Below, piece by piece: positions 32,201-44,014 of a stretch of 64,000 nt of DNA. Origin of the DNA: Arthrinium phaeospermum (taxonomy: Eukaryota; Ascomycota; Sordariomycetes; Amphisphaeriales; Apiosporaceae); contig QYRS01000007.1 of NCBI GenBank assembly GCA_006503535.1, positions 1,240,001-1,304,000 of the forward strand, written 5' to 3'. The position numbers and the translations under genes were made by a program. The notes under the pieces were generated by a model. That model ran no database searches. It was not told where the DNA came from and worked only from the letters and a program-made list of their open reading frames with translations. Each line of letters begins with the position of its first letter. The stretch's first letter is position 1.

Positions 32201-34251
32201 TCCCGTTTGTGTGCCGAGACGGTTACTGGAAATATTTGCTCAGACAGGGAACCTACAGGAACCTACATATACTGATCCCACCCTCTCTTGTTTCCTGACT
32301 CAATGTTGTCGGTTCGGTTCTGATGGAAGTCTTCCAGCCTCCTTCATTCTCGCAAGGTTGGCAGCTTTTCGCTTCGAAACGCAACTGCTGAAAGAGACTT
32401 CTTCTTCCGGCCGCAGCCTGTCTGTTCAGAGCCTCCGCGGGTATACAAACTCTTCCCGCCCAAGGCCAAAAAAGCACAATTGTTTGGCCGGCCCGTGTCG
32501 CGATCCTTCAACTTGATTACCCCAGGTAGCCCAGCCACCCGTTTAGTCACTGGATACGGGTTTGCTTTCTCGGGAAGCCAGGGAAAAACCAACGACAATA
32601 GGAGCACCGTCTCTTGATACATTCAGGAAACAGCAAGCGCGCAAGCAGGCCTCCCGGCCAAGCAAGCAAATATCCACTCTCGTCGGCAGATTTGCCATCA
32701 GCTTTCTTTGTTGACAATATTTTGAGCGATTGCATCCACATTGGCCCCATTACTTGGCCGGACTGTCCTTTCGGTTGGGCCTGTCGCTTCTAACGGGCTC
32801 TCGTATCCGCCATCCCCGGACTTCGCGTGCCATGTACCTCGACTGTCAGCACCTTCTACCATCTTGCCGCCGGTGATCAATTGAACGATCCCACGGCAGC
32901 TTCACGCGCTTTTCTTATCATTGTGGCTCCCTTGGCTCACGGACCGAAGAAAATTTTTCTACTAGTAACGGGCGGCCTAGTCTTTTCTTCTTTACCTGGT
33001 GGAACCAGAGTGTCTGGCATCGTATCCGTTTGGCGCAACATCATTTCGGTTAGACCCCAGGGCAATCTTCCAGCAAGGAGTTAACGTTCTAACATCCTGG
33101 GCGTTACCAAAAGACCCCAGCATCGGACCGTCCACCGGTGTCATACCGTCAGGGATACCAATTTCGATCCTCGGTGCCTGCGTTATGGAGAATTGTTGAA
33201 TAGGCAAAAATCCTAGTCGAGTGACGACGGTCGGGGCTGTGAATTTGCTCGTCGCAATTCCCATCATTCGGCTTCCTTGGGCCCCGGAAACTTACGGGAA
33301 ATACGGGACTGGGAGTCACTACGGCGGCCAATCTTCTCGAGACTTCTATTTGAAGCTTTTCTTGTGGTCAAGTCTGTGACAGCGCAGCGACAGATCGGCA
33401 GTGAGCTGAGCTGGCTGGAGGCGCATCCGGATTTTGAGCAGCTTGAAGACATCACAGCCTTATTCTTCGGCGGATTGATTGGATCAGGCCAGAGCGTGCA
33501 AGAGAGTCAGTGTGGATTGGTGCGCGAGACTGTGTGGCTGTGGGAAAGTACAGGGGGTGTGACTAATTTATCGGTCGGCCCCTTCTCGACTCTTCCAAAA
33601 ACACACCCCTCCACTACGGAAGTACCTCCAGTCATTTTAGGCCTGCTAGCCCCCCCTGGCCGCCTACGGGTCCTTACAAGTATCCCTGTTTTGACCTTGT
33701 GCTGGCATTCCCTTGCTAGAAGCCCAACCCGCTGCGCTCCCATTTCTCGGGGACACACCACCGCACAATATTATTAAAAGGCCTTCACCTAGCCCAACCA
33801 CCGCGCCTTCGCCTTTCCTTTCTTCCCGACTGTTGGCTTTTCGCCATATGAATCTACACATCGCAACTCTCAACGCTTATACCCGATTTCCAATCACATC
33901 ACTCTTCCATCTGGACCCAGAAGCGTCCAGCAATTCCGAGCACCTACTATCAAAGTCGTGAACAATACGACTTTGGTGCCCAATATTCTCCTTGGAGGAT
34001 ATCAACATCACATCTTGACATGTACTCCGAACGAAGACGGTTTCTCTCTCCTCTTCCTACCGACCACATACCAAGGTGACGGGTTGTCACTCCCTCCAGC
34101 GTCACGCCACAGGCGCTACTCTGCTTTTGATAAAGCCTCACACACACCCACACGAAAAAACCTCATCATCGTCGCAAGGGGACGTTTTGCAAGCCTGGAT
34201 CGTTGCTACAAGTAATTGGGTGTCAGCGGGACATCGCAAGAGTCTAGGAAG
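29234..34251. other. Gene-poor region, right part
   Basis: 5 kb with short overlapping frames only. The last kilobase is rich in CT tracts and probably holds the promoter and long 5' UTR of the gene at 34252. Confidence 0.5.
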
Positions 34252-35445
34252 ATGAGTTACGGATCCCCCCTCTACGGGTCCTCCCACCCGGCGGACTACA
34301 ACTACTACAGTGGTAGTCCATCGCCGACGCCTTCGCCTCGACACAACTTCTACTATGCGCAACCGCAAACACCCCAGCGACCGCAGACTCGGGCTCACTT
34401 CCGCAATGGCAGCAGCGGCCAGACTGAATACAGAGCTACCTTTTCACCCCGCTACAAGAGTACGGGTGAATATGCCACCGGCCCTGGTCTCAACGTGAGT
34501 TCGCGAAAGCACAGTTTCTCAAAGGGGTCGAATATTCCACCGAGGCACGAGCGCCGCAGTTCTTACTCCTATTACCGGACCTCTCATGGGGACTCCGACG
34601 AGGACGAGATCTTCGAGGTCGACGGCGTTACCTATGTGTTGCCAGCGCAGTCAAGGAATCGGAGGCATCAAGATTATTATTACAATGCTGCTGGCGGACA
34701 TGGCACTGATTACTACTACTACAAGCAGGGTCCGGCCTATGAGAAGGAGAGGACAGCATACTACGAGGATCCGGTGCAGCGCTCGTCTACCAGGCTAGGT
34801 AGTCACACACGCCGCGCATCCGCCAATGTGCCCCCGCCGCGCTCTTCCACGGCGCGCCCTTCCAGCTCACATGTCAAGAAGGTCCCTCCCACTACGCCCA
34901 AGGCTACCGAGGAGGATGCGAGGAAACACCGCATCCCTGCCGGCTACTCCTTGAAGAACTGGGACCCTACTGAGGAGCCCATCATGCTGCTGGGTAGCGT
35001 CTTTGACTCCAATTCCTTGGGCAAATGGATCTACGACTGGACTGTCCATGTCCACGGACCTGGCACCCCTCTCTCGGAAATGGCCGGCGAGCTTTGGCTT
35101 CTTCTCATCCAGATCTCCGGAAAAGTGAAGCGATCCGAGGAGTGTGTGCCCAAGATCCGGACCCAGGAAAACAAGGAAATGGTTGAGGACTTCATCGAAT
35201 CCGGCGAGCGTCTTACTGACAAGCTCCGCGTCCTGCTGAAGCGATGCGAGGCTCCCATGCTCAAGGTCAACAAGCGCAAGGATGCCTCCCAGCTCGGCAA
35301 GAATGCCGGCGTCGAATTCGTGGAGACCCTCTTCGGACGTGAACGCGAGCTCGAGAAGACGGAACGCTACATGCAATCAGTCCGCCTTTGGAACCTTCGC
35401 TTTGATGCCAACTGCGAAGTCATCCTCCGGAAGCCCACCATGTAA
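34252..35445 (+). CDS. Conserved ascomycete protein with Tyr/Ser-rich N-terminus, function unknown
   Basis: Single-exon protein of 397 aa. The frame is open further upstream, but the first ATG (MSYGSPLYGSSHPADYNYY) is at 34252. Residues 1-215 are low-complexity: Tyr, Ser, Pro, Arg and runs such as YYYYK, with an acidic island DSDEDEIFEVDG near 115. Residues about 220-397 form a conserved-looking globular part beginning HRIPAGYSLKNWDPTEEPI and rich in helices (LWLLLIQISGKVKRSEE). I recall this type from Sordariomycetes as an uncharacterised protein but cannot name a domain. No signal peptide or membrane segment; probably cytoplasmic or nuclear. It is isolated, with gaps of 9.4 kb before and 7.8 kb after, which is often seen around developmentally regulated fungal genes. 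A GTGAGT at 34494 lies in frame and could be an optional splice donor. Confidence 0.85.
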   Translation: MSYGSPLYGSSHPADYNYYSGSPSPTPSPRHNFYYAQPQTPQRPQTRAHFRNGSSGQTEYRATFSPRYKSTGEYATGPGLNVSSRKHSFSKGSNIPPRHERRSSYSYYRTSHGDSDEDEIFEVDGVTYVLPAQSRNRRHQDYYYNAAGGHGTDYYYYKQGPAYEKERTAYYEDPVQRSSTRLGSHTRRASANVPPPRSSTARPSSSHVKKVPPTTPKATEEDARKHRIPAGYSLKNWDPTEEPIMLLGSVFDSNSLGKWIYDWTVHVHGPGTPLSEMAGELWLLLIQISGKVKRSEECVPKIRTQENKEMVEDFIESGERLTDKLRVLLKRCEAPMLKVNKRKDASQLGKNAGVEFVETLFGRERELEKTERYMQSVRLWNLRFDANCEVILRKPTM

Positions 35446-38400
35446 ACACGTCCAAGGATTATGCCACTGGTTTTCTTTTTACTCTATTTAACTACTCCAT
35501 GGAATCTCCCACAACCGGATTGGACACCACCGCTCACCACCCACCACACCACACCACACTACATCAACAAAACCACAAAAAGAGATGGACTAGCATCCAT
35601 CCTGTACGATAGATTGGCGACCCGTTTTCCCGATTTCCGGAGTTCGGATTGGTACATCGCATCATACAAGGGGACCTTCCTATTTCCCTTGGGAGGATTT
35701 TCTCTTATTATTATTTACTACGACCTACAGACGCTAGTAGGGCAACCTACGCATGCATGAAGGGGATGAAGGGCCTGGTCTTTCCTGTTATCTCAATGAT
35801 ACCCCAGCGAGAAGGAGCGCGATTGCTTTTTTATTACTACTATTACCCGGACCGTACCGCCCTGACGACGGCCAGCCACCAGAATGATTTGACGGGACCA
35901 TGGGACCCGAAGTCACGGCACACCAAAAGTTGGAATTTGGATTGTTGGAATTTGTTTTTTTGGGATGTTCAAGGATGTTGATTTTAAGCAAGCGATGGAT
36001 GTCACGCCTCAGCTGCACTGTATTAATTGGTATTGGTATTGAAGGGACTACCGAAAAGGAGGTAGTCATCGCCACAGACGACGACGAGCAGGCTCTTTGG
36101 GAAGGATGGAATTTTTTGTTTTAGCGACTCGACGCGGCGTTCTGTCGGCCAACCGATGGCTTATAGATTTAAGGCCCTCGTGCTGGCCTTTGTATCGACA
36201 TGGGAATGCTTGGTTTATGCGGGCTGGATATACCCTTCGTTTTTATCATTTTTCTCTATTAGAACCGAGTCGAATCAAACCTACGAATAACAACTATAAT
36301 ATTATCTATATCACTATACACTTTGTCTTCTGCGTCTATAATTTGAAAGCCTACCGAACGTACACATTCGCAAGTCTGAACGGCCAAAGTCACACACAAG
36401 GATCCCGAATTGGGTGCGGTGAGGCAGGTGGCCAGCCTACTGAGGCACATGGTGCCATATGCCAGTTATTTTTTGAGGGTGCACTACTGTAGGGCTGTTA
36501 CCGTCTTGTAAGAGGGGAAGAAGTGGATATCCGGGGATCGTGTGGTGGTGTGGTGCGCGCGCCAAGCGTCGTTGTTTTCCTGCGGGTTTGACGGTTCAGC
36601 GAAATTTTACGGGTACCTGCAATTGTTTTCAGTTTAGCACAACGTGCGTGTGGTCTATTTTGGAACTTGGGCAGGGAGATCAATCGATGAAATCAATATG
36701 GTGTGCAGGTTATGTAGCGCCACCCCCGTTTGAATACGATTATGATAATACGATTCACTGGATACGACCAAGATGTACTATTTGTTTTTCTTCTCAGGTG
36801 GTATATATTACGTGTGTCAGCTAGAGCACTTGCCTGGCAGCCAATCCTTTTTCGCGACGAGGGTTATACAGGTGAAAAGAAGGAAGGTTAGGGCATCAGT
36901 TTGATTATTACACCACCCACTGGAATTGTACCTACCTGGCAGCAGCAGGTGGCTGCTGACCTGGGGGAACATTGCCAATAACTCACCATTCTCCCAATGA
37001 AACCCATTCATACCATACCGGCTGGGCAGGCAGTAAGTAGGTAGCAAGTGCTGCTGCAAAAACACGTCGTGAGTTACATCCAAGTGTCCATGGCACTCTT
37101 ATCGTTTGTTTCGTCTGAAGATGTGTAACGTACGTCCTTCCCGAGCTACAAGAGGAACGCGACGAAAACGTTTCGTTGCAATTTTTTCGTGCTTCAGCCT
37201 CCCGGGCACTTCTTCTTCTTACCTGCCCTCTCCTTCCCTCTTCCTCCCTGTCGATCTTTCTCTACGGATGCAGGGGCAAAGGCTGCAGCTTTCTTTTTTT
37301 CTTTTTCTGGTGCCAGGGATGAGGCGGCCGCACACGCACCGACCCTTGTCTTAGCACTACAAGTAGAGAGAAGAAAAGAAACGCCCGTTGCGACGGTCCT
37401 GTTCGATTGTCGAATGAGGATCCTTCCAGATTTGCTATGAATGACGAGGCTGCCTGCCACTCATATCAAGCTGCAAATGTCCTTTTGTGACCAAATTTTC
37501 CAGCAGACTGGTTTCTACGAGGTCTGTTCGTCGCCGTGCAGGTAGATCAAGGTACTACTATATGCCCCATGTAGTAGAGTCAATTGATATATGGGGTAGC
37601 CGACATTCGCGCGCGTGGCTTTGACACCAAGACAAATTGATTGCGCACTTCTCGAGATTACATACTTTTCTCTAGGCCCCTGTCTTTGCCATTGAGAGTT
37701 CACTGACTTTGACAAGCATGGGGCAGCAGCCATTTCGTTCTCGCCCAGCCGCCAGCAATAAAAAATCCTGATGGTTGAACGCGGCAGCAGGGTTATCTGT
37801 CAGTCAGGCAGGCAGTCGTCGGTCAGCCTCCCTATAAAAACGCAAAGGGAGCGGACCGCGAATCCTTGTCAGAGGAAATTGTTTCCTCCTCGGTCAATGC
37901 CCAGCGATGACATGGTCCAGCATCTGCCCGGTCCTGTTCATGCTTACGCCGAGTCCTTGCTCCTTGAAGGAATGCGACCACGATGACCGGTCTTTTTCGT
38001 TCTCTTGCCATGCCGGATGCTTCCCAAAACCACTGGCACTGTGCGGCTGTGGCTGGTGTTTGTGTTCTACACACCACAACACTTCCTTCCCGTGATGGAG
38101 GGAGGGGTGCGCGACAGAAATTCGGTGCTCACATACCTCAACTGAGACCGTCTAATCTAAATCATCATGGTGGGTAGGGAAGGAAAAAAAAAATAAAAAA
38201 ATAGAACGCGCCCTGTCTTCCGCTCTGCCCTCCGCCGCCTACCTATCCTAATCTCCTCCTACACTCCTCCCACCGCGCGACCCTCTCCCAAGACAAACTG
38301 ATGTCCTGTGCCTTGCATGCACGTTCCGCCAAAGGTATGAAATGTCGTAGACGTCGTGAACTCTACCTATATCCATAAGGCTCTGTGCTCAAGTGGAAGG

Positions 38401-41400
38401 AAAGGTTTTGTCACAATAGAAACAATCCGCCAGTTGCGTACCATGGCTGCCACTTGCGACTCGCGCGCGCCGGATCTTGGTCACATCGAACATGTCACTG
38501 ACTGCCACCACCAACCAACCCCTCCCTTTTTTAATTTTTTATTTTAACTTGGATCTTGGGTATGTAGGTAGGCGTCGACCCCAGGAGGATCTCGTCATTT
38601 CTTGGTCGCATCAAGAAAGGCCCCGACGCAGGGCATGCCGGAATAGAATAACTAACACCTATCCCACGGCCTCATGTTCCCTGCAAGGCTGAAATTCTAC
38701 TAAGCACCCAGGACCTATAATACACACGGGCACATTCCATTGGGGGATCTACCCGCAAGCCACGATATGTGATGCTGCACACGTGCAGGTAGGTTAAGTA
38801 GGGGTGTGGTGGGCTAAGCGCCTGCGACCCCAAAGAAAGGCCACCCCCCGGCGAGTCGAGTGAGAATGAGTGTGTTCGGCACTTACTTCACTAGATAGCC
38901 GGTTGGGGGCTAAAAACAGCAGCAGCAGCAACGACTCTGATGACTCCTCTCGGCGGGCTGATAAAAAATCATGACGGGGGTACCATCTTACATATATCTC
39001 ACTACATGATGCAGGCATCTTGCCCAATGAGGATGGGGCTTGTATATGCTTGCTGCTTAATGTTGTTTGTTTTGTTGCTCTGTCTCTCTCCTATGACTAC
39101 AACTGGTTCAGATGTCTCGGCCAGCTGGGCGCAGCAGGAGCCCAAATAGAGATGCTCGCTCACTCTGAGATCCTCCTTGGGACCACACGTACATTCCTGG
39201 CTGGCCTCACTGGCGTTGTTGCTTCCGCAAAGTGCATGCAGTAGCGGCGCATGTAGGGTGACCTATAGTTTAGCTGCTGCTAAAGAAAGAAACCGTCCCT
39301 CACACAGGCTGACCTAAGATCGTGCCCATCTTCGACTATTCGGGCCCGTAGTCCATTGGCTCGATGCTACCCCGTTCCCCTTATGTCCCACCTTCCGATC
39401 GAGAGGCAGCCTTATGTAGCAGTATGTGTTAGCCAAGCCAATCTCTCTCACTCTCTCTCACTCACTTGGTGCTACCCTTGGGACCAACCGATCTGTTGGG
39501 ATGTATATTCGCTGCTCATGTTATACGGCTCATGTGGAACCTCCGGTCGGTGACCGAAGACGACGACGACGAGAACTCGATAGATAGTCTCAGTCAGTCA
39601 GGAGAGAGTTATATGCGACTTTGGTCTTCGCTTGGCTTAACCTATTCGCTAACAGCAATCAGAAGTACTGGTTGCACCTGATGGCCTGCTGCACTGTACT
39701 CACTCATGACATGGCCGATGACTGGGTACAGAAACCACCCCTCCTCCCCCGCTCCTGCCTGCATGGGGGCGGCGGGGGTGAGCAGGAACAACACCGTTTC
39801 GACGGCTGGGTGGGTAAAAAAGTATGAATAGGCTGAACTCTCTACCCACCACCTATCAATTCGTAAGCCCGTCAGCAATTGCTTGCCTAGAATCATGGCA
39901 TACAGTACAGACCTGCTATGTTAATACAAGATCGACGCTATTCGGTCTCCGGGGATGCATGGCAGGCTGGGGTGATAGCGATAGCGTCAACGGATCGTAG
40001 GCGCTTACATGCAAGTCATGAGCAACTCCTGCGGGGTGCCACTGGAGCAAACAGGGTGAGCACGATAGACGCCACCAATGGCACGGCGCATGTATCGGCA
40101 CACCTTCTTCCCAACGATATGTCGCGATGATGGATGAAAATGACCGATTATGATCGATGTACCAGTCGCGGGCTGACAGGAGTCATCATTCAAGCCTCCC
40201 TGAAGACGGTACGGCTCGAGAGTCATGCCGCCGCAGTAGCTCGGTGTGAATGTGAGTAACATTGTGCAACGTCCCACCTCGTCCACCAGTCCACCAATGC
40301 CTACTTACGTAGAGGGAACACGGGCAACGTGATACTAGGAGTCTATCCACACACTCCTTCGCTGCTCCTTCGTCCAAACGTGTAAAGGTCCCGCGGTGCA
40401 CGGCATGTTTGGCGGGTTGGACGGGCTGGACGGGCTGACATGCGAACCCGCAGGTTTTCCCGAGGAAGGAGGAGGGGGCTGATGATTGATTGTACACAAC
40501 AGGAACGAACGCCACCCAAGGAGTGTGCGATGGATGATGAACCGAATGGGAATCCGCGGCGGGACATGCGTCGTCCCAAAATTAGCTGCCCGACGTAGCA
40601 CGCCGTCCACTAGCAGCGCAGCTGGGTGCATCGTGCACACTCGCCTGCATGCAGTGGGAAGAAGAAGAACAAGAAGTAGAAGAAGAGGTTGTTCCAAGGC
40701 TGCGCTCCGTCTGGGGGTGTGTGGGCAGAAAAGGAGGAGGGGGGAGAAGAAAACCAACAGCTGCAGGATTCAACTAACACCAAATATTGGCCCCTCGTAC
40801 AAGAAGAAGAGGTGGAAGGCAGTCGTCAGTCATGCATGCATCAATAAACCAGTTTGATGGCGCAGCTGTGAAATTCAATTCAATAACAGAGTATCAACGA
40901 TCGATAGATAACTCAAATGGCAATATCTCCAACCATAAGGTATGGCCATACATGATGGCGACGCGTGTGTCTAGACTCTGCCCCTCTGCATCCGCACCTA
41001 CATCATCACTGATCTGATTGAATGACGCCGGACGGTGGGGTTGCAGGACATACTACTACATGCTTCAGTACACACGCAGGATGCGAAAAGCAAGTATACC
41101 CGTTGGGTGGAGATGGAAATGCACACAGCTTCGGTTTGGGTAACAACCTCCTTCCTGCCCCTCCCTTTTATTGACTGCGGCTGATGGCAGGTGTCTGCCT
41201 GCACGCATCATCATCACCACCTTGCTCACCCACCTCTCACTCTGCAGCCAGCCCAACTGATTCGTTGCCGCGCCCAGCCGACTTGCCATTGCATTCAATC
41301 TGATCTCACCCGCAAGCAATTGGGGAATGTATACAAGTAAGTAGGTAGGTATGTAGTGAATTGCTAACATGGAAACCTTAGACAGGCTGATCGGCATCCT

Positions 41401-43264
41401 GCGGCTTCCCAGGAGGGTGAGGGTATTGGGTTCCTGTCCATGCAGACAGCCAGCTCGGAAAAAGACACGAGGGAGCCCAAACAAACCCCTCAAGCCCCTC
41501 TTCCCTCCATGCACGTATGCAGCGCATGCACTGCTGCTGTAAGCAAACCATGTGCGTATGTCTGTCTGTTGGTCTGCATAGGTTAGGTACATACATGCGT
41601 GAACAGTGGCGAGCGAGCGGCGTGCCTCCCAGATGTTGGTGCCTGCCTGCCCTTATCCGCTTCACTGCACACGTCGCCGCCGCCTTTTCTTCCATGCATG
41701 GAAGGAATCCTTCCCATCTCACGCGAACCTAGGCTACTGCGCTGCGAACGCCGCCCTTGCCGGCCAGTCGCGCGTCTTGGATACACACCTGCTTACTCCG
41801 TACGGAGTACTTATCCACCAAACAGAAATCAACCCGATCACCTCGCCCTCCTATTCGTGGAATGCCAGGACCACGACTTGTTTCGGCCCCACCACGTGCG
41901 TTCTATCTTGCCGGGCTTCGCCGAGTCGGCCGGTGAGCTTGTTTCTCGGATGCCCGGCTTGAGTGGCAAGTAAAAAGGGGTGTCATGGGTCGATCAACCA
42001 CTATGCTCGAAACTCAATTCCAGTAGCATTGAGTTCTGCTGTACATGAGTCTCAGAGCTTTTGTGGTTATACAAGGTTTGAGTACCGCATGCATAAGGTT
42101 GGCTGGGGCTGCAGGTACGAGATCTGCAGACATGGTAGGCTCCTGAATTGCCCCTATCGATCACCGCGATGAACCTTCACGATATGCTAGGATCGCATGC
42201 GAATTTGAAGCATACAGAGCCGCTTGCTGACTTCATGCTTGAGTCTTGAGGGTCATGGTTGCGTTCAACCGTGTGGTATTGTTATCGCGCTCTCCCGAGT
42301 ACGGCACAACTTATGCTGCTACCTCTTCCTCCCTCTTTTGGGATCCATTGGCCAAGACTGCGGATGACTTTCAGGACGATGGTGCTTATACTATTTATAC
42401 ATATCTCGAATCAGTAAAGGAGGGGGTGATGATACGGCATCGTTGAGGTTGTGGGCGTATATGGTGACATCAAGCGATGCCGTTGGCATCATGCGAACAC
42501 AGTGGCAGTCTGCAGATGGCCAAACATTGACCTCGTAACGAACTATCTTCTTGATTATGATCGTCTAGCATGTGCCTCATACCAGAATCATAAAATCATA
42601 TGTATCACTCAGAGCTAGATGCCGAAAGTGGCCTCCATCAAGTGGCCTAGTTAGCAAGCAAGCAAGCGTATACTGACATCTCGTATTGAAGATAATGCTG
42701 TCAGTAGGCAAGGGCCATATCTCAAAAGCCTTCCAGAGGCCTTTCAGTTAATCTCAGGGCCTCTGCTTATCATAATTCCCTCCCCTTCTGGAAGACGTCG
42801 GCCTTTGTCCAGGCCATCCTTAGTGTCCCGAGTCAAAGGGATAGCCATGTAGGTTAGGAAGCTCGACGATATTGACGCGCTCTCTCAAACCTCAGTCCCA
42901 ATTACCAACCACCGGTGGCCCTTCGATAAGTCATCAGAGACACACTTCATCACTACACAATACATTGTTCCCACCCGAACTCGAACAAAGTAACAAAACA
43001 ACAAGGGGGCCACATCCACGACCCCAAGGCATCGTCTTTCTCTTTGAGAAAACAATGCCATTGTATCTGCGCACCACGCCTCTCACCTGTCAAGATGCCT
43101 GTTTTTCGACAGGGAGTCGCCTTGTATATAACTCGCCCAACACGAACCCATCCTTTGAGAATCCAACCCACACCACCATCACCAAGCTAACACTCCCATT
43201 CCCTCCCATCTCTCCCAACTTCACCATCTTCCAACCCCGACAGCAAACTTTCCAGCCCTCGAAA
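35446..43264. other. Gene-poor region of 7.8 kb
   Basis: No frame with a recognisable product; the longest (about 175 codons) overlap on both strands and are biased in composition. Short CT/AG and TAGG tracts occur (for example CTCTCTCACTCTCTCTCACT near 39450 and TAGGTAGGT near 41343). No tRNA, 5S rRNA or long repeat recognised. Confidence 0.5.
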
Positions 43265-43438
43265 ATGTGTACAGGCAAGATCATTTTCCATATCTGTGCC
43301 TACTGCGGCGTCACCGTCCGGCAGGACTTCCGCATCACGCGCAAGTGCGCCCCCGTCAAGAACGGCACCGGCGCCTGCATCGGCCAGCAGCAGACCAGCT
43401 CCGAGCACAAGTGGGACGAGGATTGTGGAGGGCATTAG
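43265..43438 (+). CDS. Small Cys-rich protein, 57 aa
   Basis: Starts MCTGKIIFHICAYCG and ends DEDCGGH. It has six Cys (2, 11, 14, 28, 38, 54), of which C11-x-x-C14 and the later Cys/His could bind zinc. Fungal genomes carry many short proteins beginning Met-Cys with this type of Cys spacing; their function is unknown. There is no signal peptide, so it is probably intracellular. The frame is open for 131 codons upstream, but that part is Pro/Thr-rich without an attractive start, and I read it as 5' UTR. A pyrimidine-rich, CAAC-containing stretch just before the ATG fits a fungal leader. Confidence 0.65.
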   Translation: MCTGKIIFHICAYCGVTVRQDFRITRKCAPVKNGTGACIGQQQTSSEHKWDEDCGGH

Positions 43439-44014
43439 TTGCTTCGCTCCCCCCTTACAGCATGGCTCTTGCTTGGGTAAGTAAAGAAAGGTAAGCACGT
43501 AAATACCACCTACTTAGGTCGGTAGACATTACATAGAGATTAGACTGTAGAAAGAAACAACTGTGTATATATATATTGAATTTCCAAACCGGATAACAGA
43601 GCCCGTCGCGGAAATGTGACAACTGGACAGGTAGCCTGTAGCGATCGTGGGAGAAGAGGGGCGTCAATTCGTCACGCTTCGAAGTCTTCTTGACGAGTGT
43701 CCTCTGGAGACCAGCATGCCGGTTCACGGTTCACGTAAGCAACACGGAGAAATGCGATGAAAGATCTAAGTCATTAATGGTATTGGTATTGGTCGAGATG
43801 AATCATGTAATCATATAACTCGCTCCTATCTATCCCGGGATATCACGCATATTCGCTCTCAGATTAGCGCTGTATTCAAAAACAACATGGACCAATTTAT
43901 AACCCTTTCTGATGTCGTCGTGTACATAAAACCGCCGCCCGCCCATCCATTTTCGTCATAACCGTATACTGAAGTGAAGTGTGTGAAGGCCCAGAAACCT
44001 AAGCTTCTCGCTGT
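43439..44014. other. Intergenic between convergent genes
   Basis: 576 bp holding two 3' ends; TATATATAT near 43566. Nothing else seen. Confidence 0.6.

Noticed and set aside
33277..33777. 166-codon plus-strand frame before the 34.25-kb gene
   Set aside because: No motif; lies in what looks like promoter DNA and is overlapped on the other strand.
42872..43264. In-frame upstream extension of the 57-aa Cys-rich protein
   Set aside because: Pro/Thr-rich, no good start codon, and the Met-Cys start is typical of such proteins.
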